Below are positions 10,908-22,950 of a stretch of DNA of 64,000 bases, one piece after another (position 1 is the first letter of the stretch; the number at the start of each line of letters is the position of its first letter). The stretch covers positions 62,001 to 126,000 of the forward strand of contig NW_025064932.1 in the NCBI RefSeq assembly GCF_019112545.1, written 5' to 3'. The position numbers were made by a program, and so were the translations under genes. Origin of the DNA: Guyanagaster necrorhizus. Lineage: Eukaryota; Basidiomycota; Agaricomycetes; Agaricales; Physalacriaceae. The notes beneath the pieces are model-generated. The model saw nothing but the letters and a program-made list of their open reading frames with translations. It was not told where the DNA came from and made no database searches.

Positions 10908-13141
10908 GCCCCATCTTTTACCTCCTCAGGTTTGTCTTTGTCCCTGAGGTCCTGTTCTTCCTTTGCCAGCTTGGCAATCTGTGCCCTGATCTCCTCATGT
11001 GTGCATTTGTTCTTCTTCTCAGGGCAGTTCTGTGCCATGTGGTCTGGCTGGCCACAGTTAAAGCACTTCCCCTCCTTCTTGAGGCGATCCACATCAATCT
11101 GCTTGCCCATTCTGGTACTTGGGCTCTTACCAGTTTGCTTCCCATCGTTCTGGGAAGTTGGAGCTGAGCCGCCAGGCCTGGTGGATGTGATTGCATGGGA
11201 GGTGGAGGACTTCGAGCCCTGTCTCTAATACCTGTGCTGCTCCCACAGGTTCACTGCTTCAGCCTTCTGTTGTTGTCATTTCTGCCACATTAGGATGATT
11301 CAGGCCTTCCAGTTGTCATAGCCGATAGGGACACTGTGGCCGAGATCTGAAATCATCTTCAAGTAATGAGGCAGCAGTCCCCGCTTCATGTACTTGACCA
11401 TCCGTCCTGAGTCGGTTACATCGTCCTGGATTCCAGTGAGTTTTCTGAGCCATTCCAACTCATTGAAGTTGTCTGGCACCACTTTGTCGCCCATCTTGTA
11501 CTCCTTCATCTTCGACCTGTGAACTTCTCATACAGCAGGATCTGTGAACTTGTCATGAATCATCTGTTTCAACACCAGCCAAGAGGGGTACTGGTGATGT
11601 TGTCGGATGGTTGACCAGAAGTTAGAGGCAAGGAGTACCCACCATACTTTGGCTTTGTCTTCAAAGTAGGTGGTCATGTAGTTCATCTTGTACATGTCAT
11701 GTAGGAAGTACGAGGCAAAAACCTGAAAATATTGGTCGCAGTCCATAAGGAATCAGTCGATATCGTCTGAAGCCCCTTTAAAAGGCAGGGGCTTCTGTCC
11801 CAGTGTCAGTTTGACGTTTAGTATATGCACCTTCGGATCAAGAGGTGACATCAGATTTGGGGGTTCCCCTCCAGGGGGGCCAGCCCAATCCATTGGGGGT
11901 CCTGGAAAGGAATGTAAGGACCCATCATCAGCGATGGGGCTTCTTGGAGTTGGTGGCCCACCCTTTATAGTCCACCCCTGTGCCACTGCTTTGGAGTCAT
12001 CCTTCTTTTCATCAGTCAGGACCAATCCGCTTCCTTTGGCTTTGTCAGGTGGTGGCTGTCCTCCCAATAGTCAGCTTCCTGTGCCAGTCCAGAGATTGGG
12101 GTGATAGATCCTCAGCTGTCCATATGAGCGGGTGAGCTGAGATGCCGTGCTGTGGACGGCTGATGTGGCAAGCAAGTATCTTGATGTTGCTGTTCGAATC
12201 GAAGATGCTATATTTGCCGACTTGGGCAGCATCACACTCGGCATCCATGGCATTGGTGCCTCCTGCTTGCCAAACCTTGGTCGATATAGTGGCATCGCTA
12301 TCATCTGATAATGTAAATATCGCTGATTGAAATTAAAAATAGCATGCTCCAGTGCAGCATACTGTAAAATCTCTTTCCATTCAATGGGATCAGTGGCAGT
12401 ATACCTTTGCCTCAGGGATGATTTTAGCTATAAATCATCCCTCCATAATTTGGCTACCTGCTCTTGGTATAGCTGAATAAAATTCTCTTCCCATGCCTCT
12501 CGTTCTCATTGCTTCTTTTCTTGTTGTTGACATATTGTAATGCTGATGAGACTCCCTCATTCAAAGATGGGGTCCACCATCTGGCTGCCTTGGTCCTTCT
12601 CCTCAGCCTCATCATCCCCTTTGGCTTCCCTGTTGGTGGTCCCCTCAAGGAGGAAACTGTCTTGCTGGCCGAAGGTTGTCACCACATGTGGGTTGGGGCT
12701 GAGTACTTGGCCTGGCGTCATTGGGTCTGGGTCAAGGAGTAGGCTCCTGGTCGGACTGCTCCTCTTCTTCTTCTGCTGGTGGCACCACTGCTCTGTGATA
12801 CCAGCAGAAGTTTCTGTAGAACCAGAGACAAAGGAAGAGGGCAGCAATTGGCCTGTCGAGGACCCTTTTGAGGTCTCCAGTGGGGTCAATATGTTCATTG
12901 TCACCACCGATTGTTCCTCAGTCTGGCGGTATCCCATCTCTCTGGATGGGGATATCATCAGTTTCAGTGATGGTGTCGGTCCTGTATGATAGCAGGCAGT
13001 CATCGTCGAGGAGTGTGGGCTCCTCATGGTAGTAGTCATCAGCATGGATGACTCTAGTTGGCCCAGTCCAAGGGTCGGGCTCACTGAGGGGAGAGGTTGG
13101 CTCCTGGAATGGAAAGTCAGGAGTTTCGAGGAAGTCAGCAA
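10898..13141 (-). pseudogene. Gy-C Gag
   Basis: One frame from about 13141 to the TGA at 10898 with several stops. The N-terminal part overlaps ORF1 in +1. Capsid core at about 12067-11528 (PLPFKGASDDID, FEDKAKVWW), then the positive nucleocapsid with the knuckle CFNCGQPDHMAQNC near 11060. The sequence ends in a Glu/Lys-rich tail and CAGTGAGTGATTC, where Pol begins one base back. Family role: particle capsid and RNA binding. Confidence 0.9.
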
Positions 13142-13885
13142 GGGACTGGGGGGTCAGCCATATTGGGTTTGGTACCACTGGACCATACCTTGGTAGGCAT
13201 GTGGCTCCTCCTCATTCAAGTCTACTGGCTGCTCTTGATGCCTCTTGCCAGTATCAGACCTCGTCCCTGTTGGTGTCATCAAAGAAGGGGTCGGGACTAC
13301 TGACTCTTGTTCCCTTTCCACTACTTCTTGTCGATGTTCATGCCTGTCGGTTCTTTTGGGGCTTGGAGCCATCCGAACAGCATCCAAGAAGTCTCTAGCC
13401 CAGCATCCAATTCCAGACTAGGCAACGGTTGTTCTTGATGCAGTGATGCTATGCTCGAGAGAGGGGATGGGGGTGTCAGGTCAGGTTCATCGAAACCCTG
13501 TAGCCCAAGGGTTTCCAGGGTCTCTGACGATTGCCGACGGGGGTCTTGGGGGATACTCGTGTTGCCGGTGCTACTCCTCTTCTTCCCTAGGATGTTCTTC
13601 AGTCGAGCCCCTAGGCCTGTCTTCTGTTTCCTCAGGGTGTCAGACAGAGTTTTGGACAGAGGGAGGGATGTCATGGAGGGGGAGGTCTGGTGTGACATTT
13701 CGAAGAATTGTGCAGATACGCTGGAACTCTTGGTAGTATCGAATAGCCCAGGCAGTAATAGATTGGCATCCACGGCACAGCTGTATGATCACCAATAAAC
13801 CGATCAAGATTTCAATGATTAAAGCCAAGAGTTCGAAGAACTCATGAGTAAAGTTCAGGTCAGATGGATTTAAGGCAGGGGGCAT
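12732..13885 (-). pseudogene. Gy-C ORF1
   Basis: Starts MPPALNPSDLNF at 13885, 57 bases inside the 5' LTR. Residues about 13-35 are the hydrophobic helix (FFELLALIIEILIGLLVI), followed by QLCRGCQSITAWAIRYY. Relative to Gy-A, about 13 bases are missing near 13325, so the frame changes there; the second part (MVPNPIWLTPQSLADFLETP, from 13178) continues to TGA at 12732 and carries the RVLDRPIAALFL and FYRNF motif. Function is unknown; the same protein occurs in Gy-A, D and E. Confidence 0.68.
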
Positions 13886-13927
13886 TCAGTTTCTCAGCAT
13901 GATTGGGCCTGAGAAAGAAAAGCAAAA

Positions 13928-13940
13928 AGCTTCGAGCTAA
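13928..13940 (-). promoter_or_regulatory. Gy-C self-priming primer-binding site
   Basis: Reads TTAGCTCGAAGCT on the minus strand, one base inside the 5' LTR. It pairs with LTR segment 14096-14108 at 12 of 13 positions, the exception being a G-U pair. A TATA-like box lies at 14135-14142. Confidence 0.75.
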
Positions 13941-13941
13941 T

Positions 13942-14468
13942 TGTTAAGCCCAAACTCCATGTGACTATTAACACATGATAAACAGTTCAGTACCTCACAC
14001 TTTGGGTATGTCCGACTGAGTTCACTGATGTGTTAACAGAGGTGTGTTGTCAAGGCATTGCAAGTCGCTCGAGATAGGATGGTAGAGAATAAACTTTAGC
14101 TCAAAGCTGGGGTATTACAGCGAGAGCTACACTACTTATATACTGTTCTGTTATTGCACTATAAATAAATGTTCACAAAAGCTGTTGTCTGCTGTAAAGC
14201 TGTTCCCCCCTCCATTGCCAGGCTCTCCACAAAAAGCCATTCTCTTGCTGTTGTGCTGTGGTCGTTGCACTGCCAATAGAGACTAAAGAGGTATTGTCTC
14301 TTTCTTCACAGTACACAGCAATGCGATAGGAGGGTGACCGACTTGGGTTGCTGAGCTAAGCATTCCCACAGTCCTAAGCACTGGCCTAAGTGCTCTGACT
14401 AAGCAGAATAGAGATCATTTCCAAGGAAAAAGAAAAGAAAATAGAAAAAATAGGGAAAAATTGTAACA
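13942..14468 (-). repeat. Gy-C 5' LTR
   Basis: 527-bp LTR, TGTTAAG...TAACA on the plus strand. It carries the TATA-like box (TATATAAG on the minus strand, 14135-14142) followed by AGCTTTGAGCTAA, taken as the start of the transcript. Confidence 0.95.
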
Positions 14469-14473
14469 AGGGT
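14469..14473. repeat. Target-site duplication AGGGT, right copy (Gy-C)
   Basis: Matches 6070-6074 exactly; Gy-B Gag continues directly after it with HMLKDC. Confidence 0.95.
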
Positions 14474-14610
14474 CACATGTTGAAAGATTGCCCCAAAAAT
14501 AAATGAATGCAAGAAGATATTCAAGCACAGATTGCTAAACTTCAGAGGGAGGAAGAAACCTTAGGCAAAGAAACAAAGGCAAAGGAGATAAAAGATAGGG
14601 CTGACTAGTG
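14474..14610 (+). pseudogene. Gy-B Gag, 3' end
   Basis: Continuation of the knuckle interrupted at 6074 (HMLKDCPKNK), then a Lys/Glu-rich tail with stops. It ends around GACTAGTGAGCAATTCC, the counterpart of the Gag stop and Pol entry site in the other gypsy copies. Confidence 0.8.
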
Positions 14611-16730
14611 AGCAATTCCACTGGATCAGCTAGAGGACTTCATGATGTGCAAACAGTATTTATTAAACAGACTGATACTTCTGTAGCTACATATATGTCT
14701 AACTTATGTATATATTCAGATATACCCAAATCTACCTCTATTTCACACACCAAAGAATCACCACAGAACCAAACTTAAATGCCTACAGGCCAAACAAAGA
14801 GAGAGACCTCTAAGGTATGGCTCCAGCTATTCAGAACCAAGTGGATATAGAGAGCCATCAGAGAAGCACGAACAAAAGAAGCAGCCAAGGTGGTACTTTG
14901 AAACTAAGTACACAAAACCTGGATGGAGGAGGTTGTTGATGAAACAATTAAAGGAATATGCAAGACAGAAAGAAGTCAAGCCCTCAAATGGCTCAATGAA
15001 CTACAGAGGCATCAACAGTTTGTCTGCAGAATCAGAGCAATGGGATGAGATCTCATGATCAAGGCCCAAGTTGAGACTCTCACCAACTGGATGACTCATC
15101 TGGTCACTATTCTAGTTGACAGCAGCTGCACTGGCAGTTTGATAAACTGTGCTTTTGTTGACAAGTACTGACTCTCCATCCAATCAACTGTTGCTTCTAT
15201 CCCCATATATAATGCAGACAGGACCAAGAACCAGACCAGTTCAATCACCAAGTTCATTGAACTCTAACTCACAATCAGAGATCACTCTGAATGAATTGAC
15301 CTTGCTATAACTGATCTAGAAACTAAGAAGGTATTCCTCAGGTATGACTGGCTAATCAGGCACAATCCACTGATCAATTGAAAGACCAATAAAATAACAT
15401 TCACCTGATGCCAGTGCTGCAGAATTCTGTTTGAACTGTCTAATGAAGACTCTGAGGATAAATGGAACAAGAAAATGGAGGATGAGGAGACTATCCTTGC
15501 TATTGATATACAAAAGAATATTCATATATGTGCAATGCACCATGCTAATAACCTGATGGCAAAGGCACATGAACAGAGAGAGGAAAAAACATTCAAAGAG
15601 ATGGTACCTGAGTGGACCTAAGACTTCAAGGATTTATTCAAAAAGGAAAGCTTCAATGAGCTCTCAACCTCTAAACACTGAGATCACATCATTGAGCTAA
15701 TTCTGAATGCAAATATCAATCTTGATTGCAAAATGTATCCACTCAGGAATCATGAACAGCAGAAACTCAATAAATTCCTGAATGAGAACCTTTTCTCTAG
15801 AAGGATCAGACCCTCAAAGTCTCCAATAGCTTCATTGTTTTTCTTTGTAAAGAAGAAAGACAGCAAACTTCGACTAGTACAAGATTATTGGAAGCTTAAT
15901 AAAATAATGATCAAAAATCATTATCTCCTACTAATCTCAAAGCTAATGGATAAACTCCAAGGTATCAGATACTACATCAAACTCAACATCAGGTGGGGAT
16001 ACAACAACATCTGAATCAAAGAAGGTGATGAATGGAAGGCTGCCTTCTATACCAACTAAAGGCTATTTGAACTCACAGTCATATTTTTTGGACTGACCAA
16101 CTCTCCTACAACCTTCTAGTGGATGATGAACAACATATTCAAGGAGCTCATCACCATCAGAAAAGTTACTATATATTTGGATGACATTCTGATTATTTCT
16201 CAGACCAAGGAAGAACATCAGAAACTAGTCTGACAAGTGCTTGTGCTGATGAGGAAACACAAACTCTTTCTCAAGGCTGAGAAGTGTAAGTTTGAAATAC
16301 TAGAAACTGAATACCTTAGAGTCACTATCAGTGAAGGAAGCATCTGGATGGATCTGATTAAAGTGACAGAAGTAACAGAGTGGCTGAAACTGATAAAGAA
16401 GAAGGAACTCTAGTCATTCCTCAGGTTCACCAACTTCTATTGACAATTCATTAAGGATTGCAGCAAGATTATCAGGCCTATGACACAGTTGACTGGGAAT
16501 GCCCTGTGGATATGGGGACCATCACAGCAGTCAGCATTTGATGCCTCAAATGAAAATTAGCTAAGAATGTCATGCTGGCTATTCTCAATCAGGAAGGCAA
16601 ATTTCAGATGGAGGTGAACTCAAGTGAAGGAGCAATTGGAGCTGTATTATCCTAAGAACAGGAGGGAAGGTGGCAGTCTATAGCCTTTCTATTTAAAGTC
16701 TTAACAGTGACAGAACAGAATTATGAAATT
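14608..16730 (+). pseudogene. Gy-B Pol, 5' part (PR, RT, start of RNase H)
   Basis: Protease (LVDSSCTGSLINCAFVDKY) near 15115. RT at about 15740-16450, with [17 protein letters not shown], the catalytic box YLDD (16174-16185) and LTNSPTTF. RNase H starts near 16560. The frame is -1 relative to Gag after correcting for the Gy-C insertion. A single-base deletion near 16543 (relative to Gy-H) shifts the frame. Many stops replace Arg, Gln and Trp. Gy-D is inserted at 16731 within RNase H; the reading resumes at 24913. Confidence 0.88.
16726..16730. repeat. Target-site duplication AAATT, left copy (Gy-D)
   Basis: AAATT flanks Gy-D here and at 24908-24912. Joining the two sides restores the RNase H reading NYEI...YDKELL of Gy-B. 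Confidence 0.95.
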
Positions 16731-17189
16731 TGTTAGACTCAAGCATCATGTGAACAGAAACATGTGACAAATAAAAGTCACCTCACACTTTAGATGATTG
16801 ACTGAGTTCACTGATGTATATTCTGATCAATGTGTCATAAGGTCTAAAGAATCAGCTTGAGTATAAAATAATGTGTGAATAAACTTTAGCTCAAAGCTGG
16901 AGACTATCAGTGAGAGTGGGTGGTCTTATATACTGTATATAGTCTGCTAATAATATGTGCTGCCTATTGTGTGTTTCTGAGTCCATTGTGCCCATTGTCC
17001 TAGGGCATTATTACCATATATAAAAAAATAATTGTGCATCATCAGGCAACACTGTTGTGTCAAAAGACAATGATGAACTTGGCTAGTTGTGATGACTAAG
17101 CCTTGTTTCCCAGTTCTAAGCACTTGTTCTAGTGTTCTGACTAAGTGTAAATAGGGGTTAATCCCAGAAAAAATAGAAAAATCATAACA
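16731..17189 (-). repeat. Gy-D 3' LTR
   Basis: 459-bp LTR, TGTTAGACTC...CATAACA on the plus strand. The polypurine tract (complement of ACCCCCTCTTTAA) follows directly inside. Confidence 0.94.
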
Positions 17190-17224
17190 TTACCCCCTCT
17201 TTAAGACCATTGTCCCAATGGCTT

Positions 17225-20200
17225 AATTTAAGAATAGTTTATAATCACATATGGTGTTGTTCATCTTTATCATCTGCTCATTTACTCACTGGTTGGATTC
17301 AGATCTATATCTCTTCTAGGATACTAAATAATCAACTGTTGTTGCTATTCTCCCACCTTTGGCCTTGATTTTTCAGAGTTTATAGTTTAGGACTTGGTTG
17401 ACTTCATAATGTTCTTCATCATCAATGAGGTCCATGGGTGGAGGCAGTGAGTGTTGTTGGTTAGGGAAGGCTGGAGCAATATATGGTGTTAACAGGATTT
17501 TATTGAAAATATTATGAATTTTCCAAGTAATGAGCAGCCAGAGTTTGTAGATGGAGAGTCCAATCTTGAATATAATTGGAAACAGACTCATTCACTTATC
17601 TGCTAGTTTATGCTTCAGGCATGGGAGATTGAGATTGGTGGTGTCAAGCCACACCTTGTCATTGATGTTGTATGTGTGTACTATATGACAATGTTTGTTA
17701 TACTGGTGTTTTATCATGATTGCAGCTTTTTTCAAGGCTGTCTTGGTTTCTATGTGGATCTTTGTTATTGTAGAAACAAAGTCTGTAGAAGCAGGTGTGG
17801 TAGTTCTGTAGTGTTTAGCATGTGTGACTCTTAGGTGACAGCCATACTTGATGAAAAATAGTGTCTTTTCTATGACTGAATAGATGCGATTATTGTGTTG
17901 AAAGATGACAAGAGTCAGCCATTTGACTCAATCATCTTATCAGTAGTTTATAAATAGTTGAAGGTATTTTTTCATCCCTTGATTGGCTCATTCTGTTTGT
18001 CTATCAGTTTGAGGATAGTATGTGGTTGAAGCATTGTGCTTGATGTTTAAAAGTTGATAGAGGTCATCTAAGAACTTGGAGATGAACTGTGGTTCTCTAT
18101 CTGAGATGAGCACTTGGAGTATGCTACATTTGGCATAAACCTCATTATACAAGATCTTTGCCCATCCTTCAGAGATCAACTCTATTGAGCAGGTGATTGA
18201 GATGATCATTTTTGAGAAGTGGTCTATTATGATAATAATGGTATTATAGCTATTGCAGTCCAGTAATCTGGTGATTATGACAATAGAGATGTGGGTTTAT
18301 AGTGTCAATGGAACCTCATTTGGATGAAGTGGGGCAGCTCAGGCTTGTGTCAATGATTTGCCTTGCTGGCAGACTTTACCTGCTTTGATATATGTGATTA
18401 TATTATTGCCTATTTTAGGCCACCAATATTTGTATAGTATCAGCTTCTTGGTTTTAGTGATGCTGGGATGTCCAGCAGTCACATAATCATGGCAAGTGGC
18501 AATGATTTCACCATAAAGTCTCTGATCCTAGAGAATATAGATTCACCCATCATAACAAATTATGCCTCCTTCTCTTGTCATCTCATGCTTGTGATTGAGT
18601 AAGAGAGCTACCTGTTGGTCTTATTTCTGACTGTTGTATGTGGCACTTTTAATCTATTCATGGATCTCCTCCTCTGTTGGCATTATCATAGCTCTGAAAT
18701 GTTTGGGCTATAACAGTGTTACTCTATCATTGTCCTTTTCTCCCTGATCATGATCAGCTTGTTGACTGAGGAGGTCAGCCTTCTTGTTTGCTGCTCCTGC
18801 TTTGTGATGGAGTGTGTATTGGTATTAACTGAGTTCAGTGACCCATCTGGCTTGCTGGTGGTTCAGTTTTTGAGGCTGTCAGAAATATTGTAGATTTTAG
18901 TGATCCATCCATATCTCAAAGATCTTTATAGCTCCAATTAGATAGTGCTACTATTCTTCCAGAGTGAGCATGATAGTGAGTAACTTCTTGTTATAAATTT
19001 CATAATTCTATTCAGTGACCATAAGCATTTTTGAGAGAAATGCAACAGGATGCCACTTCTCATCTTGTTCTTGAGATAGTACAGTGCTTATCACACCCTC
19101 ACTCAAGTTGGCCTCTATCTGGAACTTCTCTTCCTGAGTGAGAATTGTGAGGACCACATCCTTGGTGAGTTGTCATTTTAGATCATTGAATGATGTCTGC
19201 TGAGACAGTCTCCAGGTCCAGAGGGTATTGCCAGTCAGCTGAGTCATTGGTTAGATGACCTTGCTGTAGTCTCAGATGAATTGCTGATAGAAGTTTGTGA
19301 ACCCAAAAAAGGACTGTAACTCTTTCTTTCTGCTCAGTTCTGGCCATTCTGTGACTCCAGCTGCTTTGATAGAGTCCATTTGAATGCTTGCTTTACTAAT
19401 GATGACTCTGAGGTACTCAGTTTCAAGTACCTTAAACTCACATTTCTCTGCTTTGAGGAACAATTTATGTTTTCTCATGAGGGCCAGTACTTGTCATACC
19501 AGTCTTCTATGCTCCTTCTTCATTCTTGACATGATGAGGATGTCATCAAGATAGATGATGACCTTCTCAGTGGAGATGAGGTTCTTGAAGATGTCATTCA
19601 TCATCCACTAGAATGTGGCTGGGGAATTGGTGAGTCTGAAAAACATCATGATTGGCTTGAATAACCTTCAGTTGGTATAGAATGCTGCCTTCTATTTGTC
19701 ACCTTCCTTGATTTGCACATCATTATACTCCCACTAGACATCAAGTTTAGTGTAGTATCAGGCTCCCCATAGTTTGTTCATTAGTTCTAAAATGAGGGAG
19801 AGGAGATAACAATTTTTAATCATCATTTTGTTGAGTTTGTAATAATTCTATACAGAACAAAGTTTGTCATTCTTCTTTTTTATGAAGAAGAATGGTGATG
19901 CCATGGGGAATTTTAATGGTTAGATCCTTCCACTAGACAAATTTTTGTCAAGAAATTTGTCAAGTTCCTGCTGTTCATTGTGTCTGAGCAGATAGATTTT
20001 GCAATCAAAGTTAGCATTTGAATTAGGGATTAACTCAATTGCATGGTCCCAGGGTTTGGATTCTGGGAGTTTATTGAAGCTCTCTTTCTTGAATAGATCC
20101 TTGAAATCTCAGACCCATTCAGGCACTATTTTTTCAAAGGTTTTCTCCTCCTTTCATTTATTAGCCTTGGCTGCCAAGTTATTGGCATAATGTATGGCAT

Positions 20201-21131
20201 GGATGTATATCTCACATTGGAGGTTGATGGCAAGGATGGTTTCTCCATCCTCTATTTCTTCATCCCATCAATCCTCTGGATCTTTGTCTGATAGTTCAAA
20301 GGGGATTTTGTAGCATTTACAGCAGGCAAAGATTATTTTTCTGGTTTTTTAGTTGATCAGCAGATTGTGTCTGATCAACCAGTCATGTCCAAAAAATACT
20401 TCCTTTGTCTCTAAGTCAGTAACAGCTAAATCAATCCTTTTGAAATAATTACTGATTGTGAATTAAAGCTCAATGAATTCAGTGATTGAGCTGGCTTGAT
20501 TCTTTGTCCTGTCAGCATTATAGATGGAGATTGAGGCCACAGTGGTTCTGGTGGAAAGCTGGTGCTGTTTGATGAAAGCTCAGTTGATTGAGCTTATCAT
20601 GCAGCTGCTGTTGATCAGAGTGGCTACCACATGAGTAGAATGAGATATAAGTGTCTTGACCTGGACTTTAATGAGTAAATCTCATCCAGTGGTCTTAGAC
20701 CAACAAATAAATTTTTGTAGCCTCCAGAGTTCATCAAGCTATTCCAAAGCTCAACATCTCTCTGTGTTTCTCATCTCTTTGATCATCCCATTGATTACTT
20801 CTTCAATGTGTGTCTTGTGGATTCAATTTTTTAGCACTGCTTTTGCCACTGCTTCATCCTTGGCATCTCTGATAGCTCTTCAGATCCATTTAGTGTCAAA
20901 TGGTTTGAGCCATGTGGTAGGGCCCTCTGTCTCTGTTTGGCCTTTAGGCATTTGAGTCTTTTTCTTTGGCAATTCTTCAGTGTGTAGTGTGGATAACTGG
21001 GGTATATTCAAATGTGCAGATACAGTAGGCATAAAAGTAACTACAGAAATACTATTAGTCTAACTAGCAGCTATAGAGTGCATACCATAAAGTTCCTTGG
21101 CTAGTTCAGTGGAATCACTCACTGACTGGCT
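17225..21131 (-). pseudogene. Gy-D Pol
   Basis: The conserved domains stay in the -1 frame relative to Gag. Protease motif near 20610; RT about 20000-19270 with intact YLDD at 19542-19553; RNase H about 19200-18750; integrase zinc-binding region about 18500-18360; DDE region about 18310-17900 (VLISDREPQF); GPY/F-like region near 17600; degraded chromodomain 17400-17250. Numerous stops at Arg, Gln and Trp positions make it non-functional. A typical Tf1/sushi domain order. Confidence 0.9.
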
Positions 21132-22950
21132 CTATCTTTTACTTCCTCCACTTTGGTCTCAGCACTGAGGTCTTCTTCTTCCTTTTAAAGTTTGGTGATT
21201 TGGGCTTGGATGTCTTCCCAAGTCTGCTTCTTCTTTGGGCAGTCCTTAGCTATATGATCCTTCTGTCTGCAGTTGAAGCATTTACCTTCCTTCTTCATCT
21301 GATCTATATCCATGAGCTTCTCTGCCTCTGTGTATATGGTCCTCATTCTGATCTTCTGCATGCTGTAAGTCAGAGTCATCAAGAGTCCCAATGATTTTCT
21401 GGCAGTTGTCTCTAATGGTTTGGAGTTATTCAGGATTAGTGGAGTTGACTTCTTCAGATAATCTTGCAGGGTCAATGATTCTGCTTTCTGCCTTTGTTGC
21501 TCCTTGTATATCTCAATGATTCATTCCTTCCACTCATCATACCCTACCAGTATCGAAGCTTTAGTGCTGATTGCTGAGATCATCATGATATATAAGGAGG
21601 GGACTTCTCTCTTGAGAGCCTCAACCATTCTCCTATCATTGGCCATGTCATTCCAAATTCCCACCAGCTTAATGAGTCTCTCAAGCTCATTGAAGTAATC
21701 CACAGCCACCTTATCTCCTATCTTATAATCTTTAATCTTTTATTTGTATACCTCTTGTACTGTCAGATCAATGAATTTGTCATGCAGCATCTGCTTGAAG
21801 ACTGGCTATGAGGGGTACCAATAGTGTTCTCTGATGGTTGATAAGGAGTTCAGTGAGATTAGGATCTACTATGTCTTGGCTTTCTCTTTAAGATATAAGA
21901 TGGCAAAGATGATCTTATTCATGTCAGTTTTGAGAAAACTGATGTAGACCTTGAAATACTGTTCATAGTTGACCAGGAAGTGGTTGATGTCATCAGATGC
22001 CCTTTTAAAGGAACAGGACTTCCAGAGTAAATCTGATCAACATTATAGTATAGTGGCATCAGCTGGTAATATGCCTATTGGGTTAGACCATCCTGAGAAG
22101 AGCAGTTGTTGCCACTTTATAGGTGGCCCAGAGAATAAATGAAGAGAGTTGTCATCTGTGACTGGACTGCTCTGGGGAGCAGCTTCCTTCTGGACAATGA
22201 CTCTATTTTGTACCATGAACCCTAGTCAGATTGCCTTGGGATTGTCTTTGACAGGCTTCTTCCCACTTTCTGTGGCTTCATCAGATGAGAGTTGGGCTCC
22301 TAGAATGTGGCTTCCCCTACCAGTCTATGGATTTTGATATGAAACTGGCAGGTTGTTTGACTGTAGTCAGAATCTTGATAGTCAAGTTGCTATAGAGTGG
22401 AAGGAGGGGGTGGAGTATAGAAATGTGCTTTGGATAGATGGAGCCATATATACAGCTCTCTTCAGGGTGATGGGAGGTGACCATGGCATTGGCTGGATAG
22501 GCTTCAGCATCTGATTTGCTGATAGTCTGCTGACTGGGTCTTCTGGATGGTTTTTGTTATATTGTTGAGCAGTATAGTCTATAGCTGCATGCCTAAGGAT
22601 TTCTGTTTATTTGTTAGGTTTAGAATAGATATATAATTGCCTCATCTGTGATACCAACCAGCTGGTATCATTCTATAAAAACTTTACCCCCCTTTGATAT
22701 AACTCCTGATATTCCTGTGCTCTGGCTTTCTGAATCATTCTTTCTAGTTCTTCTTCATCTGTGTCCTTCTGTAATCCATAGGCAAGGTTCCCACTGAGAT
22801 GTGGCAGGTCACTGCTTTCAGTCTCCCTATCTCTCTTAAGCTCATCATCCTCCTCTTTCTTGAGGAGAGAAGTAGCAGGTGAATCATCGAAGCTTCCCTC
22901 ATTCTCTCACAGTCATTCTGTCTTCATTGATCTGCTGCTCTAGCTGGGTG
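21119..22950 (-). pseudogene. Gy-D Gag
   Basis: Capsid core about 22010-21520 (KASDDINHFL; KVAVDYFNELERLIKL), nucleocapsid knuckle CFNCRQKDHIAKDC near 21270, then a charged tail ending CAGTGAGTGATTCC, with the Gag stop at 21119. Upstream helical segment (AQEYQELYQRGVKFL) near 22700. Decayed by stops; the frame is constant from capsid to the end. Confidence 0.85.

Larger units (their letters stand above)
6075..14468 (-). mobile_element. Gy-C: full-length Ty3/gypsy chromovirus
   Basis: Complete 8.4-kb minus-strand element with two 527-bp LTRs (6075-6601 and 13942-14468) and an AGGGT duplication. Gag and Pol can each be followed in one frame along their length, broken by scattered stops; ORF1 carries a small deletion. 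By eye the two LTRs differ at about 28 positions, all transitions. It is inserted in the nucleocapsid codons of Gy-B. Confidence 0.96.
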
